Shown one piece after another: positions 28,229 through 37,003 of a stretch of 64,000 nt of DNA. Position 1 is the first letter of the stretch; each line of letters begins with the position of its first letter. A program made the translations under genes and the position numbers. The notes below the pieces were generated by a model. The model did not search any database. It saw only the letters and a program-made list of their open reading frames with translations, and was not told the origin of the DNA. Source of the DNA: Bacteroidales bacterium (GTDB lineage: Bacteria; Bacteroidota; Bacteroidia; Bacteroidales; GCA-2748055); assembly GCA_023138875.1 (NCBI GenBank), contig JAGLOO010000015.1:62001-126000 (forward strand). The letters are read 5' to 3'.

Positions 28229-29806
28229 TTAGATAACTGTTATGGTGATGTTATTCAGGGTCCTGAGTACTCCGTCAGGACCTGTTGCTCTAATTTTCTC
28301 AATCATAATTCGCTGACCACTTCTCAGTTGGCGGAACAGGTTCTTCTGTTCGGAAGTAAAACGTTCGTTGCTGGAAGACATAGAACTCCAGATGCCTCCC
28401 GAGCCCTGGAATGCTATCTCGAAAGATTGAACCTTGTATTCAACTTCAAACACAAAATCATCTGCTTCCGCCCTTACGTTCTGTAGTTGAGACAGCTTAC
28501 CAACCGTAAGGTTCCCTTCGGATCCCCTCACACCTACAACCTTGGCATCGGGTTTGGGAAGGTTGTATACCCTGAAATCCATTCTGTTCATCAACGTCCG
28601 GGATCCATCTACATCTGCATACACACTTACCGTAGCCTTATTTCCCTGGGAACCCGGTTTAACAATATAATCGCCCGGGCGGATCTTGGAAATATTACCG
28701 GTGGATATTGTTGCCACAACAGCACTCTCAGCAACGCCGCCGGCAGAGATGGCTACCGGGTTGGAAATTCCCCGGTAAAACACATTCATTCCTGTGGCTG
28801 AAATAGTTGCATTGGCTTCGGCCACCTCAAATTCCTCCTCAAAAGAACGACTGATTACATTTCCTTCGCTTTCAAGCTGAATGGTACCGCCCCACTTGCG
28901 AATCCCGATGGTGTTGTATGTAATAGAATAGACACCTTTACCACTCTCAACCTTAAGCATGGTACCGTCAGCAAGCTTCACTTCAGGCATTTTGGTGGAG
29001 TCGTAAGCCGCAAGAAATACCCTTGCCCTGTATTCCTGTCCCTTGAAAACCAAACTTCGGTCAGGGATTACCACTGCTTCAAGGGTATTCACCGGAATAG
29101 CACCGGCATCCACTTGTCCCAGCAGGAAATTAAGCACTTCAGCTTCAACATTGCGAACATCCCCTTGCATTTTAGATAGAAGGGTAATAACAGAAGCAAG
29201 TGGCATAAATTCGAAATAGGTAGATTCCCAAGTGGGAGTTAATCCTTTTTTTGCACCAGCGTGAAGCTTCTCCTTTGCTTCAGTACTCAGGTTCCCTTCT
29301 ATTGCCTCAACGGTAGTTGCGTACTTTTCTTTATCTTCGATAAGAGAAAGCAGGAATTCTCGATGCCCTTCAATTTTGTGTCTTAGTTCTTCTCCTTTTT
29401 TACCCACAATCATGATTTCAGCTGGGGTATTTGTATTATCCTTTTGATTGACATCTGCCAGGTGGACCACTCCATCGTGAATAGCCTCGTCGTCTTTTAC
29501 CTGGACAATTTCCACTTTGCATTCATTAAGAAATTCATAAAGTTCATCGGAGCGGGTTTTGACCTCTTCAGCTCTATCTCTCCAATCCCCAACCTTTTCA
29601 GGATTCTGTTGATAGGCCATCGAGAACCGGTCATACAGACCACTATTCTTCACTGCAAAATTCTCGGTAGTTTCAACAAGACCATCATTTACAAGGATAA
29701 AAGCATCCAGCACTTCTTTCGAAACATTCATAGCCAGCATGGCAGTCAGTACCAGGTACATCATGCCAATCATTTTTTGTCTCGGTGTTTCTTTACCGTG
29801 TGCCAT
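28229..29806 (-). CDS. gldM: Type IX secretion system motor protein GldM/PorM
   Basis: 525-residue inner-membrane protein that forms the periplasmic shaft of the proton-driven T9SS and gliding motor. The N-terminal KETPRQKMIGMMYLVLTAMLAMNV holds Arg9, which matches the position of the functional arginine described for Flavobacterium GldM, and the single membrane helix. Helical domain D1 follows (to about residue 230, with TWESTYFEFMPLASVITLL near its end), then three beta-rich domains ending RTLNNITITVI. GldM is known to assemble as a dimer inside a GldL pentamer. The start follows gldL by 20 bases. Part of D1 aligns with the C-terminal end of the hybrid protein at 62633-63877. Confidence 0.97.
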   Translation of the reverse strand: MAHGKETPRQKMIGMMYLVLTAMLAMNVSKEVLDAFILVNDGLVETTENFAVKNSGLYDRFSMAYQQNPEKVGDWRDRAEEVKTRSDELYEFLNECKVEIVQVKDDEAIHDGVVHLADVNQKDNTNTPAEIMIVGKKGEELRHKIEGHREFLLSLIEDKEKYATTVEAIEGNLSTEAKEKLHAGAKKGLTPTWESTYFEFMPLASVITLLSKMQGDVRNVEAEVLNFLLGQVDAGAIPVNTLEAVVIPDRSLVFKGQEYRARVFLAAYDSTKMPEVKLADGTMLKVESGKGVYSITYNTIGIRKWGGTIQLESEGNVISRSFEEEFEVAEANATISATGMNVFYRGISNPVAISAGGVAESAVVATISTGNISKIRPGDYIVKPGSQGNKATVSVYADVDGSRTLMNRMDFRVYNLPKPDAKVVGVRGSEGNLTVGKLSQLQNVRAEADDFVFEVEYKVQSFEIAFQGSGGIWSSMSSSNERFTSEQKNLFRQLRSGQRIMIEKIRATGPDGVLRTLNNITITVI

Positions 29807-29826
29807 AGATCAGGATTAATTGTTTA

Positions 29827-30789
29827 TTACTTCTTTCTGATGCTCATCGCCGAGAGCATGTTGCCGTATACATTGTTCAGTTCAGAAAGGCTTTCGCTGA
29901 GTTTTACAATTTCGTTCTTATACTTCTGGGTCTCTTCGACGGATGCCTGGAGACTGGTGATCATCTCATTCAATCCTTTGTAAACCCCTGAAGTACCCTG
30001 AAGATGATCTTTACTTCCCTTGACCTGGTCGGAATAGGATAAATTCAAATCGCTAAGGTTTTTATTTAGAGATTCAAGCTGTTCGTTGAATTGTTTCTGA
30101 TTCTGAGAGATATTGGCATGCTCCTGTTTTACCTCACCCGACATGGCCTCATAGGTGGCAGTCAGGTTGGAGCTGGAAGCCGAGAACTTATCAGCAATGT
30201 CCTTGCCTTTTTGATCGATCAATAAGGCTGTGTTCTTGTACGATTCGGCCAGGGTATTCACCGTCTCATTAAGCTCGCCGGTATTATTACCGTATGCACT
30301 GGCTACATTGTCCATTTTCTGGGCGGCCATTCCCATTTTGTCGAAGTACCCCTTGGTGGCCAGCGATGCTGTAGTAATTTCCCCAATGGTCTCCGTGGTA
30401 GAAGAAATCGTATTCAGGTGTTTTCCAAGGCTGCGAACATCTTCCGCATTGATCTGGGATTGCTGGAACAGTTCATCGAATTTCTGCAGGCCCACATTCC
30501 TGTCAGCAATCGCCTGTTCCTTGTACTCATCAATTTCATCCGGGTCGGACATTCCAGCCAGTTCAGGATACACCAGTGTCCAATCCAGCTCCTCATGAAG
30601 TGGTTCGAACGCGGAGAAAAAGAAGATGACTGCCTCGATTAAAAGACCTGCGGTCAAAGCGGCTCCTGCACCAGGCCAGTGTTGGATTTTAAAGAGTGCT
30701 CCGATGATTACAATAGAGGCTCCGAAGCCATACAGCTTAGCCGTGAAACTTTTCCAGCCCGAACTCAGTACAATTTCTGTAATTCCCAT
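29827..30789 (-). CDS. gldL: Type IX secretion system motor protein GldL/PorL
   Basis: 320-residue inner-membrane stator-like protein that forms the pentamer around the GldM dimer and converts the proton gradient to motion. Two membrane helices (about residues 18-36 and 43-62) flank the conserved HWPGAG turn at 37-42. Glu52, in GLLIEAVIFFFSAFEP, matches the essential protonatable glutamate known from Flavobacterium GldL. A cytoplasmic region of about 250 residues with heptad-rich helices (TAEQ, LNETVNTLAESYKN, NKNLSDLNLSYSDQ) follows, longer than in Flavobacterium and like PorL of Porphyromonas. The gene is 16 bases after gldK. Confidence 0.96.
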   Translation of the reverse strand: MGITEIVLSSGWKSFTAKLYGFGASIVIIGALFKIQHWPGAGAALTAGLLIEAVIFFFSAFEPLHEELDWTLVYPELAGMSDPDEIDEYKEQAIADRNVGLQKFDELFQQSQINAEDVRSLGKHLNTISSTTETIGEITTASLATKGYFDKMGMAAQKMDNVASAYGNNTGELNETVNTLAESYKNTALLIDQKGKDIADKFSASSSNLTATYEAMSGEVKQEHANISQNQKQFNEQLESLNKNLSDLNLSYSDQVKGSKDHLQGTSGVYKGLNEMITSLQASVEETQKYKNEIVKLSESLSELNNVYGNMLSAMSIRKK

Positions 30790-30805
30790 TATGTAAAGTA
30801 TTTAA

Positions 30806-32191
30806 TTAGTTATCACCTAAATATGAACGTACACATCTGAAACCAATGTATGATTTAGCTGTGTCCTGGTATTCATAATCACGTGTACTGACCTGGAGAT
30901 AACGAGCAATGTCCTTCCAGGACCCGCCCCTTACCACCTTCCGCTTCATCACGGGTGGATCATCAGGTTTAGCATTGTAATTGTAGTAGGGATTCATATC
31001 ATGTGAAAACACATATGCAGATGGATCATATGCAGTAATGGTCCACTCAGCCACATTTCCGGCCATGTCATAAAGCCCGAATTCATTGGGAACTCCGTAG
31101 TAGCCAACCCTGGCGGGGTACATGGACCCATCGTCGGTGTAGTTACCGCGTAGTGGTTTGAAATTGGCAATAAAGCAACCCAGCTTGTTCCTCAGATATA
31201 CACCACCCCAGGGATACATGCTGTGATCAAGACCACCCCTGGCTGCATATTCCCACTCGGCTTCAATGGGAAGCCTGTAGTCCTGGACAATGGGTTGGTT
31301 ACTTCTTACCAGGGACCAGTTCAGGTAGTTTGTTCTCCAGTTACAGAAGGCCAGTGCCTGTTTCCATGTGATCCCAACCACGGGATAGTTGTCATAGGAT
31401 GGGGAGCGAAAATACATGTTGGCCATGGGTTCATTGTAAGAGTAAGTGAAGTCTGAGATCCAGACCAGCGTGTCCGGATAGACCAGAACCCAATCCTTGT
31501 TTACAAAGGAGGCCCTGCCGGTCACTTCCTCCTGCTCACCGTTTGGCCTTGTGACAGTTCCACCGTATTGTACAACAGGATCTGTAGAGCCGCCTGAATA
31601 ATCGAGGCGGAAGCTGTTGGCTGCCTTTGAGGCCTGTGTGAGATCTACCCAGTAATAATTATAGATAAGTTTGGTGACGTTGATCTCTTTTGAGATGTAT
31701 GAAAGACGGTCGGCACCACTGTAATAAATACCCAGGTCCTCTACAATCTGAGAGATGTTGCCCTCTTTGTCCTTGGATGGATCAAGAGAGGCTTCCCAGT
31801 TAATAATTGGTTCTCCATCCCTGTCTTCAAAAGGCTGCCCTTCGTTATCTTTCAGAATGAAATCTTCAATACCCTGAATAGCAAGCTCTTTGCGAATGAT
31901 GGAGTCGCGTATCCAGTTTACGTATTGGCGGTATTCATTATTGGTGATCTCAGTTTCATCCATCCAGAATGCATCTACAGCCACTGTTCTGGACATGCTA
32001 TTCTGTGTCCAGGTTACATCCTGGTCACTGGGCCCCATAACAAAAGATCCTGTAGGAATTGGAACCATGCCGAAAGGATCGGGTTCAGCATATGCCTTTC
32101 TACCCTCTACTCCTACAAGTTCTCCACTGTTGTATGTACTACAACTTCCGATGATTGCCGCGAGGACAACTGAAATAACTATTCGTTTCAT
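30806..32191 (-). CDS. gldK: Type IX secretion system lipoprotein GldK/PorK
   Basis: 461-residue outer-membrane lipoprotein that builds the T9SS periplasmic ring with GldN. I use the ATG at 32191, which gives a lipoprotein signal peptide (KRIVISVVLAAIIGSC, lipidated Cys17); the frame extends to 32215. The rest is a formylglycine-generating-enzyme (SUMF1/FGE-sulfatase) fold: PIPTGSFVMGPSDQD, DAFWMDETEITNNEYRQYV, YPVVGITWKQALAFCNWRT, RLPIEAEWEYAARGG, FGLYDMAGNVAEWT, VVRGGSWKD and GFRCVR. It is thought to be non-enzymatic in GldK. It lies 82 bases after the sprF/porP-like gene, with an AT-rich stem-loop between them. Confidence 0.95.
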   Translation of the reverse strand: MKRIVISVVLAAIIGSCSTYNSGELVGVEGRKAYAEPDPFGMVPIPTGSFVMGPSDQDVTWTQNSMSRTVAVDAFWMDETEITNNEYRQYVNWIRDSIIRKELAIQGIEDFILKDNEGQPFEDRDGEPIINWEASLDPSKDKEGNISQIVEDLGIYYSGADRLSYISKEINVTKLIYNYYWVDLTQASKAANSFRLDYSGGSTDPVVQYGGTVTRPNGEQEEVTGRASFVNKDWVLVYPDTLVWISDFTYSYNEPMANMYFRSPSYDNYPVVGITWKQALAFCNWRTNYLNWSLVRSNQPIVQDYRLPIEAEWEYAARGGLDHSMYPWGGVYLRNKLGCFIANFKPLRGNYTDDGSMYPARVGYYGVPNEFGLYDMAGNVAEWTITAYDPSAYVFSHDMNPYYNYNAKPDDPPVMKRKVVRGGSWKDIARYLQVSTRDYEYQDTAKSYIGFRCVRSYLGDN

Positions 32192-32231
32192 AGCTAAACG
32201 CTTAATAAGATACAAAAACCAACGTTTTACG

Positions 32232-32257
32232 AATTGTTTAAATTATAAAAAACAATT
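32232..32257 (-). other. AT-rich stem-loop between sprF/porP and gldK
   Basis: AATTGTTT (32232-32239) and AAACAATT (32250-32257) are perfect 8-bp arms around a 10-base loop. A second, weaker repeat, TATAAG and CTTATA (32262-32289), spans the upstream gene's stop codon. Without GC pairs it is a weak terminator. It could adjust the ratio of the barrel protein to the ring and motor genes. Confidence 0.3.
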
Positions 32258-32273
32258 TAAATATAAGTAAATT

Positions 32274-33215
32274 TTATAAAAATCTTATACTCTTATATTT
32301 TTGCGGACTCTTGTCAACACTGAGATCGAAGCAATATCGAACCGTAACTTCATGTGAGCCGCTGTTATATTTTAAAAGGGGAGAAAGTTCGAAATCATAT
32401 GAATATCCGATCTTGATCCCATTCATCAATTCTATTCCGAAAAGAGCTGTAAGTGCGCCTCCAACTGAATAAGAAACTCCTCCCCAGAACTTTTTATTGT
32501 ATCTAAGGTTTGTGTTCAGGTAAATATGGTTTGACCTTCCGTCGGTCTGAACCATCAGGGAAGGAAGGATCTCAAGCATAGGATTCGCCAGCTGGATGTT
32601 ATAACCTGCCATCAGGTAATAGTGCCTGATTAATTTCGTTTCAGCAACATCTTCCGGGTAATCAAAGGATGTCTGGTTCAAGTGGGAAGTAGATACACCT
32701 ACATAGAGGTTATCTGTGCTGTAATGCACACCAAGTCCCATGTCAAAACCAAATACACTTCCCCCGCTTTGCGGGATGGCAGGGTCCCCTTTAGGAGTGA
32801 TGACATCGGCCCCATACCAGATGGGCGTTAAAGATTGGTTGGCAAGCCCCAGGTTGGCACCAATTCCCAGGCTACCCATTCCCAGCGAGATCCTGAAGGC
32901 ATATGAAGCACTGAATAAAAAGTTATTATTGAATGCAAGATTGTCGTTCATAAGGTTCAGCCCGATTCCGTGTGTCCTTCCCAGGATATTGACAGGCATA
33001 TGTGCAGAAAAGATGGTTGTGACAGGGGCATCGGGAACTCCGGTCCACTGGTTACGAAAAGCTGCAGCAAGACAAATCTTATCACTGCTTCCAACGGCAC
33101 CAGGATTAAAATAGGATGAGAGAAACATATTCTGACTGAATTTCGGATCCTGCTGGGCCAGAAGGTTCAGTGTGGTTATTCCAAAGACGAATATGGTTAA
33201 CAGGCTCTTCATCAT
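32274..33215 (-). CDS. porP: PorP/SprF family outer-membrane protein of the T9SS operon
   Basis: 313-residue outer-membrane barrel with a signal peptide (residues 1-20, ending LNLLAQ) and the PorP/SprF signature QDPKFSQNMFLSSYFNPGAVG. Beta strands continue to HEVTVRYCFDLSV, followed by a short basic tail. It is the first gene of an operon with gldK, gldL, gldM and gldN, the same order as porP-K-L-M-N in Porphyromonas, so I call it PorP rather than a private partner of one adhesin. The last residues (SPQKYKSIRFL) are an unusual extra tail after the final strand. The 173 bases upstream contain no exact TAnnTTTG box. Confidence 0.88.
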   Translation of the reverse strand: MMKSLLTIFVFGITTLNLLAQQDPKFSQNMFLSSYFNPGAVGSSDKICLAAAFRNQWTGVPDAPVTTIFSAHMPVNILGRTHGIGLNLMNDNLAFNNNFLFSASYAFRISLGMGSLGIGANLGLANQSLTPIWYGADVITPKGDPAIPQSGGSVFGFDMGLGVHYSTDNLYVGVSTSHLNQTSFDYPEDVAETKLIRHYYLMAGYNIQLANPMLEILPSLMVQTDGRSNHIYLNTNLRYNKKFWGGVSYSVGGALTALFGIELMNGIKIGYSYDFELSPLLKYNSGSHEVTVRYCFDLSVDKSPQKYKSIRFL

Positions 33216-33388
33216 CTAGTTAACTCAAGGTTAGGCTTTTTCTGTTCTGCTTTCTAAACAGTTGTAAATTAAAGAAAAATAAAGCTTCCAGACAAATTTT
33301 ATTAACAGAAGAATGTTCATAAACCCGGGTGTCCATTCCGGCCATCCACCTGTTAAAAAATGCATCAAATCCAGATATAAAACGTTGA

Positions 33389-34564
33389 TTATTCAGTTTC
33401 ATTACCCAGTCTGTGCAAATAACGCCACCAGCGGTCCGGTATCTCCTGGTTACAGGCATGCTGGTAATCCTCATACGAACATGCCACAAAAAAGTTATAA
33501 CCTGTTACAGGATTCTTTACGGGAACTTCCATCCACCAGCGTTCAGACAGGGTACTTTTATGAAAAATAATGTCATGTCCGGCAGCATTGAGGTTGACAA
33601 TGAACTTCTTAATATGTTCGGGCGTATCCACAGGATTTTCCTTGATACGGTGTGAAATGCCGTCCAGGAAATACCATGCGGCCTGTGCTGTGAGATGGGC
33701 TGTTTGGCCGTTCATATCCGAAGAGGGATTGAATTCGAAAAACCCCATGATTTTTACCAGTTCACTGAGGCCTGCATAACGGGTGATCTGACACAGTTCG
33801 TCTCCGAAAAATCCATTGGGTGAAGGAGTGGATGCTCCCGGTGCATCAGAATGCCTGACGGCACCCATATCGACACCTATGAATTCCGAATCACGGATCA
33901 GGGGCTCTGTATTTTGGATATTTTTGCGGGCATCTCCTAACCGGATGCTTTCCAGGTAGGATTTCTCCAGCTGGTGAAGCTGGTTATCGGTAACAAAGTA
34001 GGCCTGGTACCCCAGGTTTGTAAAGCTGAAACGCTCCCTGGCGCCAGGTTTCATCAGCTGGTTCAGATAATTCCTTGAATGCACAGTATCCCCTTCCCCG
34101 GAAAAGTCAAGCATGGAGTCAATGGTGAGGACCTGGTGGATTCCTTCCAGTTTTTCAAGAGCCAGAAAGGCACCCTTGCTGATATCCTGTGAACCACCCA
34201 GAATAATGGTGACCATGTCGCGCTCCATCAGTTCCAGGAGTACATCCCTCACGGCGTAATAGGTATCATTCACAGAGCCGCTGTTCTTGATATTGCCCAG
34301 GTCATAAATCCTGAGGTTCCGGTTTATTTTCCTGAGCTGGTAGAGTTTACTTCTGACCTTATCCGGCGCATCTTTACTCCCTTTGATAAAAGCATTGCTG
34401 TCTTCCGGGACACCTATGATGGCCACCTGGTGCTTATCCAATTCACGTATGGGAAGATCCGGTGTATGGACTGAAATATGATGGCTGAAAGCTTCTTTGT
34501 CCTCCAGGTATTCAAATTCGGGTCTTTCCAGGCTTACAGGATCAAAATATCCATTGAGGTCCAT
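33389..34564 (-). CDS. Arginase/formimidoylglutamase-like protein with altered metal site
   Basis: 391-residue ureohydrolase-fold protein. The fold is recognisable from VAIIGVPEDSNAF, KDAPDKVRSKLYQL, VTIILGGSQDISKG, VLTIDSMLDFSGEGD and FIGVDMGAVRHSDAPGAS, in family order. The metal-binding motifs are changed: GGDHS is GGSQD, DAHxD is DSMLD, and SxDxDxxDP is GVDMGAVRH. At least two histidines and one aspartate that normally hold the two manganese ions are missing, so arginase-type hydrolysis is doubtful. Similar genes are found next to topA in Bacteroidota. Here it follows topA by 21 bases in one transcript and is 173 bases before porP. Its role is unknown. Confidence 0.75.
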   Translation of the reverse strand: MDLNGYFDPVSLERPEFEYLEDKEAFSHHISVHTPDLPIRELDKHQVAIIGVPEDSNAFIKGSKDAPDKVRSKLYQLRKINRNLRIYDLGNIKNSGSVNDTYYAVRDVLLELMERDMVTIILGGSQDISKGAFLALEKLEGIHQVLTIDSMLDFSGEGDTVHSRNYLNQLMKPGARERFSFTNLGYQAYFVTDNQLHQLEKSYLESIRLGDARKNIQNTEPLIRDSEFIGVDMGAVRHSDAPGASTPSPNGFFGDELCQITRYAGLSELVKIMGFFEFNPSSDMNGQTAHLTAQAAWYFLDGISHRIKENPVDTPEHIKKFIVNLNAAGHDIIFHKSTLSERWWMEVPVKNPVTGYNFFVACSYEDYQHACNQEIPDRWWRYLHRLGNETE

Positions 34565-34585
34565 GAGATTTCATTGTTTGGAGGT

Positions 34586-36892
34586 TCATTTTTTTGTCCT
34601 GGAGCCGGCTTTATCAATGATCTCACGACACTCTTCAAGGGTCAGCTCTTCAGGTTTTCTGTTTTTTGGGATCCGGTAATTCTTTTTCTTATAAGCTATA
34701 TATGGACCATACCTGCCATTAAGGATCAACAGGTCGGGTTCCTCTTCAAACTGTTTGATGTTTCTGTTTTTGTCCTGTGTACGTTTTTCCTTGATGATCC
34801 CAATGGCCCGATCAACCTGGATGGTGTAAGGATCATCGTCTTTGCCCAGGCTGTAGAACTTGGAACGGTGACGGACATATGGCCCGTATTTACCAACACC
34901 GATCACCATTTCTTCATTCTCAAACAGACCAATATCCCTTGGAAGCCTGAACAGATCCATTGCTTCCTCCAGTGTAATAGTTTCAAGGCTCTGGCCTTTG
35001 AGCAGGCTTGCAAAACGAGGTTTTTCCTCATCACTGGCTTCTCCGATCTGTGCTATGGGACCAAAGCGACCTATTTTGACGCTGACCGGTTTACCGGAAT
35101 CAGGATCCTCGCCCAGTACTTTCTCTCCTTTCGATCGTTCAGAGGTCTGAGTGGCAGAATCCACCTTTGAGTGGAACGGATTATAAAAGCGCTCGATCAT
35201 GCTGGGCCAGTCGAGTTTACCCACCGCAATCTCATCGAACTCTTTTTCCACGGAAGCGGTAAAATTGAAATTCATGATATTCTGAAAATACTGTTCCAGG
35301 AAATCGTTGACGATTGCTCCTATGTCTGTAGGAAACAACTTTCCTTTTTCAAAGCCATACTTTTCTTTTATAATCTCCTGTGAGATAGAATCACCCTTCA
35401 GCATGATCTGGACCATATCACGCTGACTGCCTTTACGGTCTTCCTTGACAACATACTCCCTTTGCTGGATGGTTGAAATGGTGGGTGCATATGTAGATGG
35501 GCGACCAATCCCGAGCTCTTCCATTTTCTTTACCAGGCTGGCTTCAGTGTACCTTGCCGGCTGCAGGGTGGATTTTTCTGTGGTTTCTATCTCTTCCCGG
35601 TTCAATTGGTCATTGATCCTTACCGGCGGTAAAAGGCCTTTTGTTTCTTCCTCCTGCTCATCATCGGTGGATTCCATGTATACTTTCAGAAAACCATCAA
35701 ACTTCAACACTTCTCCTGTGGCAATAAATTTTTCCGGTACACCGGATACCAGGATTGTAATGGTGGTTTTTTCCAGCCGGGCCTCACTCATCTGGGATGC
35801 GATGGTCCTTTTCCAGATAAGGTCGTATAACCTCTGTTCGGCCCGGCTGCCTTCCACTGTGGGTTGGTCCATGTATGTGGGCCTGATGGCTTCGTGAGCT
35901 TCCTGGGCTCCTTTGGATTTGGTGGTAAAATTCCTTGATTTCAGGTATTCCTCCCCAAAAGATGCGCGGATCTTACCTGCAGCACTACCTATGGCCAGCT
36001 TTGACAGGTTGACCGAATCGGTTCTCATATAGGTGATTCTACCCGATTCGTACAGCCGTTGAGCCACCGACATGGTCTGGTTTACTGAAAAACCGAGTTT
36101 CCGGCTGGCTTCCTGTTGCAGCGTGGAAGTGGTAAACGGAGGAGCGGGTGATTTTTTTAAAGGTTTCTTTTCAATGTTATCAATAGTAAAATCACTGTTC
36201 TGACATTTTGAAAGAAATTCCCTGACTTCATCCAGTGTATCGAAGCGCTTTGAAAGATCGGCTTTGAGCATGGTCCATCCTCCTTTCCCATCCGGAACGG
36301 AGAATTTTCCTGAAACGCGGAAGTACTTTTTAGGGACGAATTTTTGAATTTCGCGTTCTTTTTCTACAATCAGTTTAACAGCCACTGATTGAACCCTTCC
36401 TGCTGAAAGAGACGGTTTTACCTTTTTCCAGAGCAGGGGGGAGAGCTCAAATCCAACCAGCCTGTCCAGAACCCTCCGGGCCTGCTGTGCATTCACAAGG
36501 TCGGTATCGATAAAACGGAAATTCTCCAGGGCATTCAGGATGGCATCCTTTGTAATCTCATGGAATACAATCCTGCGGGTTTTCTCTTTCTCCAGGGCAA
36601 GTTCTTCATAAAGATGCCACGCAATGGCTTCACCTTCACGGTCCTCATCAGTCGCAAGCCAGACCATCTCTGATACTTTTGCTAGCTCCTTCAATTCCTT
36701 GACCACCTTTTTCTTGTCAGCCGGTACAATGTACTGGGGCGAAAATCTCTCATCAATGTTAATACCCAGGTTTTTCTTAGCAAGATCCCGGATATGTCCG
36801 AAACTTGATTTAACCGTATAGGCCTTTCCCAGGAACTTCTCGATGGTTTTTGCCTTTGCCGGTGATTCAACAATTACCAGATTCTCTATCAT
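34586..36892 (-). CDS. topA: DNA topoisomerase I
   Basis: 768-residue type IA topoisomerase that relaxes negative supercoils. The start is the ATG at 36892, giving MIENLVIVESPAKAKTIEKF, the normal TOPRIM opening; 12 extra upstream codons are discarded. The TOPRIM acidic motif is WLATDEDREGEAIAWHL. The catalytic tyrosine is in GRITYMRTDSVNLS. Instead of zinc fingers the C-terminus has repeated Toprim_C-type modules (VSVKIGRFGPIAQIG, MVIGVGKYGPYVRHRSKFY, LLILNGRYGPYIAYKKKNYR) and ends in a basic tail. It is divergent from the penicillin-binding protein gene and probably co-transcribed with the ureohydrolase-like gene. Confidence 0.97.
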   Translation of the reverse strand: MIENLVIVESPAKAKTIEKFLGKAYTVKSSFGHIRDLAKKNLGINIDERFSPQYIVPADKKKVVKELKELAKVSEMVWLATDEDREGEAIAWHLYEELALEKEKTRRIVFHEITKDAILNALENFRFIDTDLVNAQQARRVLDRLVGFELSPLLWKKVKPSLSAGRVQSVAVKLIVEKEREIQKFVPKKYFRVSGKFSVPDGKGGWTMLKADLSKRFDTLDEVREFLSKCQNSDFTIDNIEKKPLKKSPAPPFTTSTLQQEASRKLGFSVNQTMSVAQRLYESGRITYMRTDSVNLSKLAIGSAAGKIRASFGEEYLKSRNFTTKSKGAQEAHEAIRPTYMDQPTVEGSRAEQRLYDLIWKRTIASQMSEARLEKTTITILVSGVPEKFIATGEVLKFDGFLKVYMESTDDEQEEETKGLLPPVRINDQLNREEIETTEKSTLQPARYTEASLVKKMEELGIGRPSTYAPTISTIQQREYVVKEDRKGSQRDMVQIMLKGDSISQEIIKEKYGFEKGKLFPTDIGAIVNDFLEQYFQNIMNFNFTASVEKEFDEIAVGKLDWPSMIERFYNPFHSKVDSATQTSERSKGEKVLGEDPDSGKPVSVKIGRFGPIAQIGEASDEEKPRFASLLKGQSLETITLEEAMDLFRLPRDIGLFENEEMVIGVGKYGPYVRHRSKFYSLGKDDDPYTIQVDRAIGIIKEKRTQDKNRNIKQFEEEPDLLILNGRYGPYIAYKKKNYRIPKNRKPEELTLEECREIIDKAGSRTKK

Positions 36893-36977
36893 TTTTTTAT
36901 CACTCCCTCGTTTAATAATTGAATACAAAATAAATTAAATGAGTGCCTCCATCAAAAATTTTGATATAAATAATTAC

Positions 36978-36985
36978 TATTTTTG
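36978..36985 (+). promoter_or_regulatory. Candidate -7 box for the penicillin-binding protein
   Basis: TATTTTTG matches TAnnTTTG and ends 18 bases before the ATG at 37004. A TTG lies at 36961-36963, but its spacing of 14 bases is too short for the usual -33 element. The box excludes the earlier TTG start at 36983. Confidence 0.35.
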
Positions 36986-37003
36986 ACGCAAACAAGGCTT
37001 TCC

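Noticed and set aside
33220-33489. 89-codon minus-strand frame at the end of the ureohydrolase-like gene
   Set aside because: Out of frame with the supported gene and mostly inside it; the part in the spacer shows no family.
34478-35170. 230-codon plus-strand frame opposite topA
   Set aside because: Antisense to the well-supported topA gene, and the translation looks like its complement (no known domain, rich in Phe and Cys).
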